Positions 31,090 to 41,900 of a DNA stretch of 64,000 nt are shown in pieces. A program made the translations under genes and the position numbers. The DNA comes from Ceratopteris richardii (Eukaryota; Streptophyta; Polypodiopsida; Polypodiales; Pteridaceae): positions 94,818,467 to 94,882,466 of the forward strand of contig CM035432.1 in NCBI GenBank assembly GCA_020310875.1, in the 5' to 3' direction. The first letter of the stretch is position 1. The number at the start of each line of letters is the position of its first letter. The notes below the pieces were generated by a model. The model saw nothing but the letters and a program-made list of their open reading frames with translations, was not told where the DNA came from and did not search any database.

Positions 31090-31970
31090 ACTCCCCCTCC
31101 ATCACTAATTGTGATTATTCCATTCTTCTTCACTCCTGCCATCTCTTTGAATCTCTGTAGCTTAGGTCCATCCAAGCTTTTTGTTAACATATCTGCAAGT
31201 TGTTCTTTTATTGGAGTATACATCACTTCAATCTCTTTATCAAGTACCTTTTCCCTCAAGAAATGATACTGAATCTCTATATGCTTAGTCCTTGCATGAA
31301 AAACAGGGTTAGCTGCCAAATACAATGAACTCATATTATCTCCAAAAATAATTGGAGTAGTCTGATTAGTTCCAAAACTCTTCAACAAGGTTTTTAACCA
31401 TATTACTTCTTTTGCAGCCTCTACCATTCCTTTATACTCAGCTTCTGTAGATGACAAAGCAACTGTATGTTGCTTCTTTGAGCACCAAGAAACTAGTTTA
31501 TCTCCAATATAACAGAGATACCCATGAGTAGACCTTCTATCATCTGAATCACCTGCCCAATCTGCATCACTAAACACTTTGGTTCTTGTATCAGAAGTAA
31601 ATCCATAATATGGACCTTCACTTAGGGTTCCTTTGATATATTTGATTACCCTTTGAGCTGCAATCCAATGAGTCTTCTTTGGACAATGCATAAATTGTGA
31701 TAACACACCTACTACATATGATAGATCTGGCCTTGTCAAGGTAGCATAGATTAAACTACCTACCAAACTCTGATATTTCTTCATGTCATTAAACTCTTCA
31801 CCTCCATACCTGCTCAACTTATGATTTACCTCCAATGGTGTGCTTGAAGGCCTGCAGTCCTCCATGTCAAATTTGACCAGAAGATTCTTCAAGTACCTCT
31901 CTTGTGTAACATATACTCCATGTTGAGTATATACAATCTGCATTCCTAAGAAATAAGATAAGTTTCCCAA
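31032..31970 (-). CDS. Copia E RT connection and RNase H (pol C-terminus)
   Basis: 312 codons in the same frame as the RT segment, after a single TAG at 31994-31992. It begins MGNLSYFLGMQIVYTQHGVY. RNase H motifs are TKVFSDADWAGDSDDRRSTH, TVALSSTEAEYKGM and PIIFGDNMSSLYLAANPVFH, so all acidic catalytic positions are kept. KHIEIQYHFLREKV and QLADMLTKSLDG follow. It ends inside the LTR after an unconserved tail encoded by the PPT and LTR edge. Confidence 0.9.
   Translation of the reverse strand: MGNLSYFLGMQIVYTQHGVYVTQERYLKNLLVKFDMEDCRPSSTPLEVNHKLSRYGGEEFNDMKKYQSLVGSLIYATLTRPDLSYVVGVLSQFMHCPKKTHWIAAQRVIKYIKGTLSEGPYYGFTSDTRTKVFSDADWAGDSDDRRSTHGYLCYIGDKLVSWCSKKQHTVALSSTEAEYKGMVEAAKEVIWLKTLLKSFGTNQTTPIIFGDNMSSLYLAANPVFHARTKHIEIQYHFLREKVLDKEIEVMYTPIKEQLADMLTKSLDGPKLQRFKEMAGVKKNGIITISDGGGVVGTNQSQIGDYKEFEASS
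31090..31104 (-). other. Copia E polypurine tract
   Basis: The minus strand reads ATGGAGGGGGAGT directly before the LTR TG. It lies inside the RNase H reading frame, coding for SDGGGVV. Confidence 0.85.
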
Positions 31971-31991
31971 ATCACTTATCTTAAACTCCTT

Positions 31992-33248
31992 CTATATTTG
32001 TTTCTCAAGCTCATTGATTCCTTGAGCATTTGTACCTGTGACAATAATATCATCAACATAAATACACATGTATATGTATCCATTTTCACTTGCCTTCACT
32101 AGCAAGCTACTATCTGCCTTTGATGCTTGAAATCCACATTCATTTAAGAACTTAAGAAGCCTATAATTCCATGCTCTTGGAGCCTGCTTCAACCCATACA
32201 AAGCTCTCTTAAGCTTACACACATAATCTGATCCAATTGAATCCATGAAACCTTCTGGTTGCTCCATGTACACTTCGTCTGCAATGTATCCATTTAGAAA
32301 TGAATTCTTCACATCTAATTGTGATAACTTCCATCCTTTACAAGCAACAATAGCAATCAATGATCTAATTGTAGACATCTTAGCAACAGGACTAAAGGTT
32401 TCATCATAATCTACCCCATAAGTTTGGGCATAACCTTTGACCACAAGTCTAGCCTTGTTTCTAGACACCTTACCATGTGCAAATCTTTTTGTTTTATACA
32501 CCCACTTACATCCAATGACTTTCTGATTCTTTGGTCTTGGCACCAATTCCCATGTTTCATTTTCAAGTAGAGAATCATACTCTTCTTGCATTGCCTTCTC
32601 CCAATTCCGTTTTCCTTTAGCTTCTTCATATGTGATTGGATCCTCTTCTGTCTTCACAATATAAGCATAATCTTTTGTTGTTAGAAAAGATGTATCATAG
32701 CTATACCTGATAGGCTCTTTTCTTTCCCTTGAGGATCTTCTGACCTCTGCACTTCTTGAAGTCTCAGCCACATTTGATTCTGGATCAAATCTTGGCCCAT
32801 CTTCAACATTATCCTGCAATTTACTTTTATAGTCAACATCATCAATATCTTCTTCATACATATTTACTTTTGTCTTCCCTTTTCTTTGTATTTCTTTGTC
32901 ATCTGCATAATCATTTGTTGACCCTATATACCATGTGCTTTGCTCATCAAATGTAACATCTTTGGTAACAAGAAATTGCTTTGTGGATGGACTCCACAAT
33001 CTGTAACCCATCTCTTTATCATCATACCCAATAAACACATACTTCTCTGCTTTGGGTTCTAGCTTATGTCTCAATTGTGAAGGAACATAAGCAAATGCTA
33101 AACATCCAAATACCTTACAATGATTAAGAGTAGGTTTCTTACCCCACCATGCTTCATAAGGAGTTCTTCCCTCCAATGCTTTACAAGGTAACCTATTCAC
33201 AAGATATGTTGCAGTGTTGATAGCTTCTGCCATAAGTAATTTGGGCAA
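31992..33248 (-). CDS. Copia E integrase C-terminus and reverse transcriptase
   Basis: 418 codons. It begins in the integrase C-terminal domain (AEAINTATYLVNRLPCKALE, RTPYEAWWGKKP, KYVFIGYDDKEMGYRLWSP). It then gives RT: WEKAMQEEYDSLLENETWEL, KWVYKTKRFAHGKVSRNKAR, LDVKNSFLNGYIADEVYMEQ, ALYGLKQAPRAW and the catalytic YMCIYVDDIIVTG. All RT acidic residues are present. It ends at TAG after ELEKQI, where related elements read on. The start overlaps the upstream frame by 52 bp, out of register, which indicates a 1- or 2-base indel near 33240. Confidence 0.9.
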   Translation of the reverse strand: MPKLLMAEAINTATYLVNRLPCKALEGRTPYEAWWGKKPTLNHCKVFGCLAFAYVPSQLRHKLEPKAEKYVFIGYDDKEMGYRLWSPSTKQFLVTKDVTFDEQSTWYIGSTNDYADDKEIQRKGKTKVNMYEEDIDDVDYKSKLQDNVEDGPRFDPESNVAETSRSAEVRRSSRERKEPIRYSYDTSFLTTKDYAYIVKTEEDPITYEEAKGKRNWEKAMQEEYDSLLENETWELVPRPKNQKVIGCKWVYKTKRFAHGKVSRNKARLVVKGYAQTYGVDYDETFSPVAKMSTIRSLIAIVACKGWKLSQLDVKNSFLNGYIADEVYMEQPEGFMDSIGSDYVCKLKRALYGLKQAPRAWNYRLLKFLNECGFQASKADSSLLVKASENGYIYMCIYVDDIIVTGTNAQGINELEKQI

Positions 33249-35266
33249 TTCTTTTCCTTCATCATTGCTCTTGCAAATTCTACAAGAGTTCTATTTCTTC
33301 TTTCTGCAATTCCATTCTGTTGAGGAGAGTACCTGCAAGTTACTTCTCTCTTTATACCTGCATTCCACAAATAATAATCAAACTCTTTAGAAAAATACTC
33401 TCCCCCTCCATATGATCTCAATCTTCTGAGCTTTTGTCCTGTAATCCTTTCTGCATAAGCATGATAATGCTTGAATGTCTTGAACACTTCTGATTTGTCC
33501 TTGATTACATATAAAGTAATCCATCTGGTTGCATCATCAACAAACAACACATAATATCTGGATCCATTTATGCTATAGTCCCTTGAAGGACCCCACACAT
33601 CTGTATGAACCAATTCAAGCATATTTGAATACTTATATCCTGATTTATTGTATGAACTCTTGTGTGCTTTACCTAATTGACAAGCTTCACACTTGTACAC
33701 CATATGTTGTCCTTCAACTTTTGGCAAACCAAGCACCACATCATTCCTTGACATTTCCTTTATGGATCTCTCATTGAAATGACCTAATCTTTTATGCCAT
33801 AGGTCTAACTCAGACATCTTTTGACTTCCATAAGTAAATATAGCATGTTCCACATTACCTTGGACTTTGAGAGTAAACAACCTTCCTTCTTTTGTTCCTG
33901 CAATAATGTTTCTATATCCCTGATTTGGATCTTGCACATAAACACCATCATTTGTGAATCTGACTTCATATCCCTTCTCCACAATTTGCCCTACACTTAT
34001 CAGATTTTTAGGAATAGTAGGAACATAAAGTACCTTGCTCAAGAGTGTACTTCCATTCTTTGTCTTCACTGATCCAATGCTTTCCACCTTATGCTTGGTG
34101 TTGTCACCTGTTTGAACTATATGTCCATTCACCTTTGCTTCCATATCAGTCATCAGTGATATATTGCCACTCAGATGATTGCTACATCCTGAGTCAATAT
34201 AAAACACCCTTTGGTCTTCTCCTACTGCTTCATGAGTTGCATTCAAGATAAGAGTCATATCATCCTTATGATCTGATGCATAATTATAATAATTGTTGTT
34301 GTAGGAATGAGGTTGAAACCTTATTCCACCTCCTCTAGCATATGATGTCCTAGCACCTCTTCCTCTGAAGTTGCCTCTTTGGTTTCTGCCTCCTCTACCT
34401 CTTTGATTAAAACTCTGATTATTATTTCCTCCATTTTGATTGTTATACCAACAATCATTTGCCCAATGATTTGTTCTGCCACAAATCCAACAAGCTTTAG
34501 TATTATCTTTATTCTTACCTCCTCTTCCTTTACCTCTGAAGTTCATCTTTCCTTTTGTAAAGTTAGCTTGACTTGAGATCCCTTCATCATCAGTTGACTG
34601 CTTCCCTTTGCCATTCTTTTTCTTGTCCTTGGAGTACATAGCTTGACTTGCACTCCTATCATTGTCTCCTTTAATGTCCTGCTCAAAAGTTAGCATGTGT
34701 CCTAGCAATTGATTAAGATCAGTAAAGTGATCAAGTGACAATTCTATGGACAATATGAAGAGCTTCCACTTCTCATCTCCTCTCAGACCTGTAAGTATTT
34801 GCCTTACCAACTTATCCTCTTCAGTGTCTTCATATATGGCTCCCAAGTTATCTGCAATATCCTTCATCCTTGCCACATAATCAGAAATTGATTGTGAACT
34901 CTTCTTCTTGAAAGTTGTGAATTCTGCCCATAATGAGGACTTCCTTGACTTGGTTGTGTTTTGGAAATGCTCTTCCAAGGCATTCCACACATCTGTTGCA
35001 CTTTCCAATCCTCTAATGTGAGGTAGAAGATAATCATTTACAGCCATGTAAATGATGCTCCTAGCTGGAGCATCCTTTCTCATCCAAGTCTTCAAATCTG
35101 CAAGCTCTTCCCTAGTTGGAATACTAGGATCTACAAACTCAGGCTTTTCTTCTTCTCCTATAATGAATGCCATCAAATCTTTACTCATGAGGTGTGCCTC
35201 CATCCTCATGGACCAAGCTGGATAGTTCTCCCTATCTAGCTTATCAATCTGCAAGCTTTCTCCCAT
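33197..35266 (-). CDS. Copia E gag-protease-integrase polyprotein
   Basis: 689 codons from the ATG 230 bp after the LTR. Gag (about residues 1-220) has KLDRENYPAWSMRMEAHLMS. A Gly/Asn/Arg-rich linker surrounds the knuckle ACWICGRTNHWANDC. Protease reads RVFYIDSGCSNHLSG. The integrase zinc site is LWHKRLGHFNERSIKEM with CEACQLGKAHKSSY. The core has LVHTDVWGPSRDYSINGSRY (Asp1), LRSYGGGEYFSKEF, where the expected second Asp is Tyr, and YSPQQNGIAERRNRTL (Glu). It ends by frameshift in the integrase C-terminal part (NYLWQKLSTLQHIL). The GAT to TAT change alone should abolish integration. Confidence 0.92.
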   Translation of the reverse strand: MGESLQIDKLDRENYPAWSMRMEAHLMSKDLMAFIIGEEEKPEFVDPSIPTREELADLKTWMRKDAPARSIIYMAVNDYLLPHIRGLESATDVWNALEEHFQNTTKSRKSSLWAEFTTFKKKSSQSISDYVARMKDIADNLGAIYEDTEEDKLVRQILTGLRGDEKWKLFILSIELSLDHFTDLNQLLGHMLTFEQDIKGDNDRSASQAMYSKDKKKNGKGKQSTDDEGISSQANFTKGKMNFRGKGRGGKNKDNTKACWICGRTNHWANDCWYNNQNGGNNNQSFNQRGRGGRNQRGNFRGRGARTSYARGGGIRFQPHSYNNNYYNYASDHKDDMTLILNATHEAVGEDQRVFYIDSGCSNHLSGNISLMTDMEAKVNGHIVQTGDNTKHKVESIGSVKTKNGSTLLSKVLYVPTIPKNLISVGQIVEKGYEVRFTNDGVYVQDPNQGYRNIIAGTKEGRLFTLKVQGNVEHAIFTYGSQKMSELDLWHKRLGHFNERSIKEMSRNDVVLGLPKVEGQHMVYKCEACQLGKAHKSSYNKSGYKYSNMLELVHTDVWGPSRDYSINGSRYYVLFVDDATRWITLYVIKDKSEVFKTFKHYHAYAERITGQKLRRLRSYGGGEYFSKEFDYYLWNAGIKREVTCRYSPQQNGIAERRNRTLVEFARAMMKEKNCPNYLWQKLSTLQHIL

Positions 35267-35477
35267 CTTTGATCTTCTGTATCTGCAATTACTATGATTT
35301 ATGATAGTAAAGTGTACCTTTGATATGAAGCTTCAATCCTTTTTGATCCTTTGAACTCGTACTTTGTACTTCTGCAAATTATCTGCAAGAATTTGTCCTT
35401 GTCCACCTTCAATTAGAAGGAACTTCAATATCTGCAGCAGTCAGGACTTCCAATGCCTTTACTTCACTTGTATTATA

Positions 35478-35495
35478 GCTTCAACTCTGATACCA
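35478..35495 (-). other. Copia E primer-binding site
   Basis: The minus strand reads TGGTATCAGAGTTGAAGC, one base after the LTR end. The first eleven bases fit initiator tRNA-Met. Confidence 0.85.
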
Positions 35496-35496
35496 C

Positions 35497-36508
35497 TGAT
35501 GGAGACTTCTTAATCTCCAAAGGTTTGATCTATACTGATCTAAGAACACTTCTATATTAGTTATGGATCAAACTCTACACAAATATTGTCTTCATTTATC
35601 AAAACTTTCACTAGCACTTCTCTGAGTGAAGAAATTCTTTCTTCAGAAAGTCTGCTTCAAAAATTGACTTCAACACTTGCACATATCTTCAGATTTCTTC
35701 AAACCAATGATACACAAATCTCGACACTACCTTTGCGCAATTGTATCAACCATTAGTTCTTCAAAAGAATCCTTAAAACTTTAATTTGATCCTTAAGATC
35801 AAAAGTATGTCAAAACTATCTTCTAGAAATGGCGACTTTGACATGGTCAACTTCTTAAGTTGATTTCTCACAGCACAGATGCCATTTTGCTAAATGCTTT
35901 TAGCCATAGCTTCCTTACCTTCTAACTTAGATTTTGAATGCTCACTCATTAAAAAATTTACACTATGCACTGAAATCTAAGCAAAACATTGACAGGGAAA
36001 AGTGCGTGACTCTGAGAAGTCTATCTGCAGATTCTACATACAAATGTTCCTATTGATCATACTCACAGTAGAAAAGGAATTGGATCATAAAATTCTGAAT
36101 ATAGCTTCATTAGCTTCCAGATTAGATGTGTACAAAAAGATTTCTGATCCACATGATCAGACTGAGAGAAATCTACGAAATACCTGACGCTATTTCTTGA
36201 AGATGACTCTCTTCACATCTATCTCTATGAAACTTGTTCTCTAATGACTCTCCTTCTTATTTCTATACATCATTGACTTATATACATATGGTTTTAGACT
36301 TATCCCGAGTCTATTACATTACTCCTTATCATCCTAAGGAACATCTAAACTCAGATTACAAGAATTTCCACCAGTAATGTACATATGTATACAAACTTCA
36401 CTTCTGAGATCTCTTCACTTTCTCAAGTGTCTTTTTCCACTTCAATCTGATCACGAGCTTGCTTCAAATTCTTTGTAATCACCAATTTGTGATTGGTTTG
36501 TTCCAACA
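35497..36508 (-). repeat. Copia E 5' LTR
   Basis: 1012 bp. It begins TGATGGAGAC in plus orientation (TGTTGGAGAC in the partner) and ends TTGTTCCAACA. Small differences from the 3' LTR include GAACATCTA/GAACACCTA and a short insertion near 35910. Confidence 0.95.
36278..36285 (-). promoter_or_regulatory. Putative TATA box of Copia E 5' LTR
   Basis: The minus strand reads GTATATAAGTC in the middle of the LTR, conserved in both LTRs. Confidence 0.5.
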
Positions 36509-36519
36509 GAACCATCATT

Positions 36520-37360
36520 TAGTCAATTGCTTCCTAGCATCATACTGAGTATTGAATGTACTATCATACACCAATACCTAATCATCTACCTCAATCCTAG
36601 ATGGTCTAAGACGATGAGTTTTGTCAAAATAAATCTTGTTTTTCAACCTAGGATCCTTTATCTTCTGGACTGCTTCTTTTATTTTTTTTCATTTCCTTGC
36701 TCTAACTGCTTGATTCTTAATGATAAAAGTTCCTCTCTCATCATTCCATCATTCCATGGGAGCGTCAACCATATCAATATCCGAGTCTGGATGGGGAAGA
36801 TTGACTTGAGACAATACATCAATTCAGCAGGCATGAACCCTGTGGACCGAGCATAAGTCATTCTATCTACCCATAAATCGAATGAAAGAAATCTAGGCTA
36901 TTGATTTATGTCATCACTACACGTCTTAGAGATCACCTTCACAATGGAAGGGGGACCTCTCTCAATCTTCCCATTTGCCTCAGGTTTTGGCAGTAGTGAG
37001 AGACAATCGAATTCCATGGCGATCAAAGAACTCTTTTGCCTCTCTCGCATCCAACTCTCCCCTATCTGCAACCACTTTCTCAACATAACCGAATCTTGAG
37101 ATGAATTTTTCTAAAAGGAATTTGCATACATTATAAGTCGTCTTCATACGGAGAGCTCGACCTTCCACATGGTTGGTCAAGTTCTCCTTGGCAAGTGTAA
37201 TATACCTCATCTTATCTATCCCTTTGGGCATGGTTACAAGGTCCACCACCCACTTGTAATTAACATAAGGAGGGTAAGTCAGATGTAACAGATCTTTGTG
37301 CCTAACGGATGAATGCATGTGGCATGTGGCATAAGTGCCTACAAAATCTCTCACACTCAC
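36520..37360 (-). pseudogene. Gypsy D integrase core
   Basis: 37360-36980 reads VNYKWVVDLVTMPKGIDKMR (Asp1) and RFGYVEKVVADRGELDAREA (Asp2). After a frame change, KPEANGKIERGPPSIVKV (37030-36977) carries the Glu. 36861-36679 then gives ARSTGFMPAELMYCL and IFPIQTRILIWLTLPW, the usual segment following the catalytic domain. Confidence 0.8.
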
Positions 37361-37561
37361 GTAAATCAGTGGCCACCAGTAGGCTTCCCTAATCTTCTCA
37401 TATGTGACATAAAAACCTTTGTGACCTGCCTATAATGTCTCGTGCATCCCTCTCATCACCTTGCTCTAAAGGCTCCTAGAACTCAGTACCCTTTGTGGAC
37501 TCTTTACCTTGCCTTTGGCGTGTTGCAAAATAAGTCCATCCTTCAAGAAAACATTATAAGA

Positions 37562-38026
37562 CTATTTTGTGATAGATCTATACTTATTTGTGGACCAGCT
37601 TGGGGAAGTTTTCAATGTTCTTAGATATTTCCCTACGTCTCTCCACTCACCATCATACTCATTCTCATGGAACTGCTCATATACATATACTAATGGATTG
37701 TATCTCATCATGTATGTATCTCTTTCTACCCCATCATCTTCATCAAATTCATCATGGAATTTTTCTCTTGAAAGCATATCAGCTACTATGTTCAAATTCC
37801 CAACTATGTGAACAAAAGCAAGATTTATAAACTTTATATACGAGATCCGTCTAAGCATAGCAATGTTCGGAGAAGAACAGTTTGCTATCATGGCAACCAA
37901 TGGAAGAAAATCAGTCTCAACTAGCACATTCAACCCAATGAAATACTCTTTATTGGTCTTTAAAGCAGTCACTAATCCCCATAGCTCTCTCTTTATTTGC
38001 AGATATTTTCTTTGGGTGTCATGCAA
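37562..38026 (-). pseudogene. Gypsy D RNase H
   Basis: QRKYLQIKRELWGLVTALKT, LNVLVETDFLPLVAMIANCS and FINLAFVHIVGNLNIVADML match the Ty3 RNase H blocks (ExE...; TDhxxL; hxGxxNxVADxLSR). The acidic linker FDEDDGVERDTYMMRYNP leads toward the integrase. Confidence 0.8.
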
Positions 38027-38380
38027 AATCTTTGCACCAAAGCAAATTGCATATCTCTACCCCTCATCATCACCCTGTCCTATGATCCAAGCTATACTAA
38101 TGGACTGGTGTCAATGATCAAAATGATAGGCCTATCACCTGAATAATCAACACGCTTCAGAATCGAGGCTTCAATTAGCAATTGCTTTAGTCTATGCATC
38201 GCTTTCAATTGTTTCTCTGTCGAAACGATTTTTTTTCTTTTGAAGAAGATCATATAAGGGGTTCACAACGTGAGAAAAGTGAGGAATCCTTATCACATAG
38301 AATACACAGGATCCTAAGAACCTCCTTACCTCATTGACGTTATGACACACCTTAGAAATCATGCTAATGGCCTCAACTTT

Positions 38381-38610
38381 CTATGGGTATTGCTTGCGGC
38401 CATAGTTTCCACATAGATGTCCTATGACGAGGACCTCATGAACACCAAAAACAGATTTCTTTAGAGAAAGTGTTAGCCTCACATCTTCAAATTTCTCAAA
38501 GATTTTCTCACAGGTAGATATATGATCACTAACAAACTTTCTACATCCAGAAGCATCTAAACTTTCATCTTTCCTCGCATCCCCATATCGGAATATCATC
38601 AATAAAGGGC
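38381..38610 (-). pseudogene. Gypsy D reverse transcriptase palm and thumb
   Basis: The minus strand at 38610-38585 encodes MPFIDDIPIWG, the FIDD catalytic motif. After a frame change come VSDHISTCEKIFEKFEDVRL, TLSLKKSVFGVHEV and IGHLCGNYG, the conserved KC.F......LGH segment. Confidence 0.75.
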
Positions 38611-38768
38611 ATAGTTACTGAAGATATAAAGTCTCGTAGGACTAGGTTCATGGAGTTCATCATGTGAGCCACATAATTCCTCCCTCCTTACAGAAAAGTA
38701 CACGTGCATACAAGGCCCAGTGGATTCTTCATGGTCGTGATATCTCTGCTCTCAATAGCCAAATGAAA

Positions 38769-39278
38769 CTAGTCGTACCCTAAATATAGATCGCTCATAG
38801 AGTAGATGGAATGCCCAACAAATGCTTCAACAAACTCATCTATTATAGGTCCTATCCCTACATTTCTAATTATGACTTTATTCACAGGCTGCAGATGTTG
38901 AATAAAATGGAGTTTCCCATTTTTCTTAGGCATTGTAAACCACCTATCCAAAAATGGAGCCGAGGATGCTTCCAATATCTGCATGGATATCTTTTCCTTT
39001 AATAGCCTCATGAGCTCAGGCAAGTGAGCCTCTGGGATTGGTATAAGCCGAATGTTCCATGGTATATGGGGCACTATAAAGATAAGCATGGGTGGAACTT
39101 GTTTTGGAACTACATAGCCTATCTCATGTGGAAAAAGTGCAAATAATTTTTCATATTTCTTGATGAATTCAATGAACTTCTCTTTCTCTTCATCTCTTAG
39201 GACTGATTTCTCACCAAATTTTATCTCTTTAACACTCTCATCAGTAAAGAATGAAGAACAAATCTTGAATGGATTCAT
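38769..39278 (-). pseudogene. Gypsy D reverse transcriptase N-terminal half
   Basis: 169 open codons: FIKKYEKLFALFPHEIGYVV, PEAHLPELMRLLKEKISMQI, RWFTMPKKNGKLHFIQHLQP, VNKVIIRNVGIGPIIDEFVE and HSIYSMSDLYLGYD. This is the plant gypsy RT fingers and first palm strand; the first catalytic Asp is in SDLYLGYD. Confidence 0.85.
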
Positions 39279-39560
39279 GCATCACCTTGGTTTCCATTCG
39301 CACTTTGGCTATAAAAGGCTGCCCAAGGATAGCCTTGTACAAATAGTGGTCTTGGATGAAGAAGTGGAATTCCTTAGAAATCCCTGCTATCATCACATAT
39401 ACAAAGGTGCATGCCCCAAGCAGAGCTCCAAAGCCATTATCTGCCATCCTCATCCTCCATCCATGGTCCTTATCTATATTGGCCACCTAAACTGATCATA
39501 TAACTTCTTAGAGATCACATGTATCTCTCACCCCGAGTCAATCAAGGCCAAAGAAAAACA
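39241..39560 (-). pseudogene. Gypsy D protease
   Basis: At 39542-39480 the minus strand reads ALIDSG, TGA, then EIHVISKKLYDQFRWP. This is the retropepsin DSG motif followed directly by an in-frame stop, consistent with CGA to TGA. 39486-39241 continues with FVYVMIAGISKEFHFFIQDH and AILGQPFIAKVRMET. Confidence 0.75.
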
Positions 39561-41900
39561 TGAATCTTCATTGCTTCCTAATTTCAGGTGTCCCTCTTTC
39601 CCAAAAAGTCCTGGAATACTCACTTTTTGTCCTTCTCATCTCATCATTTGGTGTAATAGGACATAAGGAGTTCCTGTGGCACCTTGCAATCTCATCATCC
39701 TCGTCATCAGAAGTATCACTCAAGGCTACTGCTTCAGTTTTTACTTGCACATCTTTAGTCACCTCTTCCATTTCTTTGTCATCAGGTAATGGGAATCTTT
39801 TCCTCTTTATCAACTTAATAAAGCTATCCTTGAATTTAGGCTTTGCCATAGAGAAAACCTACTCCAAGGACATGGTCACTTGGCTCTTTAATAGAATATG
39901 ATTTAATATCTCTCTCACATCATTCTTCTTTTCAAACTTTGAAATCAATACAGCTTTTGGGGTCTTCTTCTTTTGCTTCTTCTTCTCTTTATCTTTTTCT
40001 TAAATATTATCTTGAGTGTCATCAATATTTTGAACGAGTTCTTGTTCTTCCTCTTTCTCTTTAGTTGGATCTTGAATTTTGATTGGCCAATCTGGCCTCT
40101 TTCTCTCCTTTATTTCCTTCTTCTTTGCCTCTTTGTAAGAAGCAACATGCTCTTTAAATTGCACTCTCTTTTTTACATTCTTTAGCCTTCTCTTCAACTT
40201 CTTACTTTGCTTCCTTGTCACTCTCCTCTCTGACTCAGCCTCTTCTTGGTTCTCATCCCTCTTCCTCTTTTCCTCTACATTGGCTATATGCGAGTAGACC
40301 GAGAACTGATCTATAGGAGACTTCCAGGTAGCCTTCTACATGATCACATTCCTAATTCTCACTAAAGATTCTATAGAGTAGTTTCCTTGATGCTGAGGTC
40401 TAATTTCATCTTCATCCCCTTCCTCTAGCAGCTCTAATTGAGTTGTTGATGTGCTACCATTATCGTCTCATAAATTCTCATAAAGTTTCTTCATTTCTCC
40501 CTTCCCCCAGTTCACAGGTAGAGGAAGGCAGGTTCTGAAGTTGTAGACCTTCTTATCTATATCAATCACTAATTGATGCTCTTTTGCTTGGTTTAGGTAT
40601 GTTCACACGCATAGGAAAAAGCATATTGTGTGTTGCACAATATGCATCTCTTTGCCCCTCCAAACCCACCAGTTTCTCTTCTCTCGGTCCAGTGTTTCTC
40701 TGAAATGTGGGCTGCACTAGTGGTGCAAGTGTGTGTTGAGCAATAGGCTGCACTAGAGGTGCAGGCTAAGGCATTACATAACCTTGCATGTTTGAAATAG
40801 GCATAGCATTCCTTTGTATCGGTTCTACAAAACTAGTACTCACCTGAAGCAGAGTGGGGTCCTAATACCCCATAGAATAGACTTTATTACGTATGCTGGC
40901 CATTTCTTTAGACATGGATGCTTGCATCGACATAAGGTTCTCTATTTTCCTTCTTAGAATCTCAACTTGTAATTCTAGTAGGGAGCACAAAGTGGATGCA
41001 ACATTAGCAGAAGTTGATGCTGCAAGCACATTCAAAATTGCTCGAAGAGGTGTCTCTCTAGGTGGTTGTGGAGCCATAGCTGCCGGTCTATCATTTAATA
41101 CACCATGTCGTTGCCTCATCTCGACAACTACTTCCACTTCTCTCCTAACTGTGGCCTAGTCTACAATGAAACCAAACCTCTTAATATGCTCTTCTATCCT
41201 TCTCTCGACCTCACTCTTGTCTTCAGGATTTAAGATCCTAAGAAAGGAAATGACTAAGTCAGGCTTTAATGAATATAAATCAGCATTAGGTAACTAGGCG
41301 TATCTTCTTAGAAATTCATTTAAGAGGTGAGTAAGGCATGCAATGGGTTTGGGGGAATTAACCCACCATAGGAACCCTTCTCTACTATGTTGGGAGAAAT
41401 CTTCTAGGTAAAACAACTTGTGAAGTTCCTTTCTGAATTCAGCCCAAGCCTTTGCTATGTGGACTGAAGTAGATGCCAAGATAGATCCTAAAACTATCCA
41501 TGTGAAGTAATGTGTAAACATATCTTCAAGTAGTCCAAAAATCTATGTCTGGTCCTCAAACACATCTAAATATTCAATCACAACCTGTAAACTTGCCTTT
41601 TACACTTCCTTCATCTCTCTTCTCTGGCTTGTCCTAGAATGTAGAACAAGATCCAGCATGAGTGGATCTACTATTTCTCTTAGCTTAGAGGAGAGCTCAG
41701 AGAAGAAAGTTGATGGGTCACGAGTCACGAGATGGAGGTCAGTCTAAATGCTCTCTAATTAGGCCAAAATCTGATCTAACTCACTTGACCTTTGACTTGA
41801 ATTTACTCTTCTTTTAAACTTGAATTTCTCACTGGATCTTGATCTTGATTTCCTCTTTGATTTATCACTTAATTCTCTCTTAATTTCCATTTCTTACTCT
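39561..41900 (-). pseudogene. Gypsy D gag region
   Basis: Broken frames at 41521-41294 (MFTHYFTWIVLGSILAST, AWAEFRKELHKLF), 41137-40862 (a probable helix with LLELQVEILRRKIENLMSMQ), 40753-40562, 40221-40000 (lysine-rich, KKLKRRLKNVKKRVQF) and 39849-39568 (acidic, EVALSDTSDDEDDE-like). AWAEFRKELHKLF matches the capsid of plant gypsy gag. No zinc knuckle was recognised. Confidence 0.6.

Larger units (their letters stand above)
30083..36508 (-). mobile_element. Copia LTR retrotransposon E, nearly complete
   Basis: LTRs at 30083-31089 (3') and 35497-36508 (5'), GAACC duplication, PBS, PPT and gag-pro-int-RT-RNaseH in Copia order. One frameshift (about 33240), one in-frame TAG (31992) and loss of the second integrase Asp make it probably inactive. 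The LTRs differ by a few percent by eye. It inserted into gypsy D pol. Confidence 0.95.
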
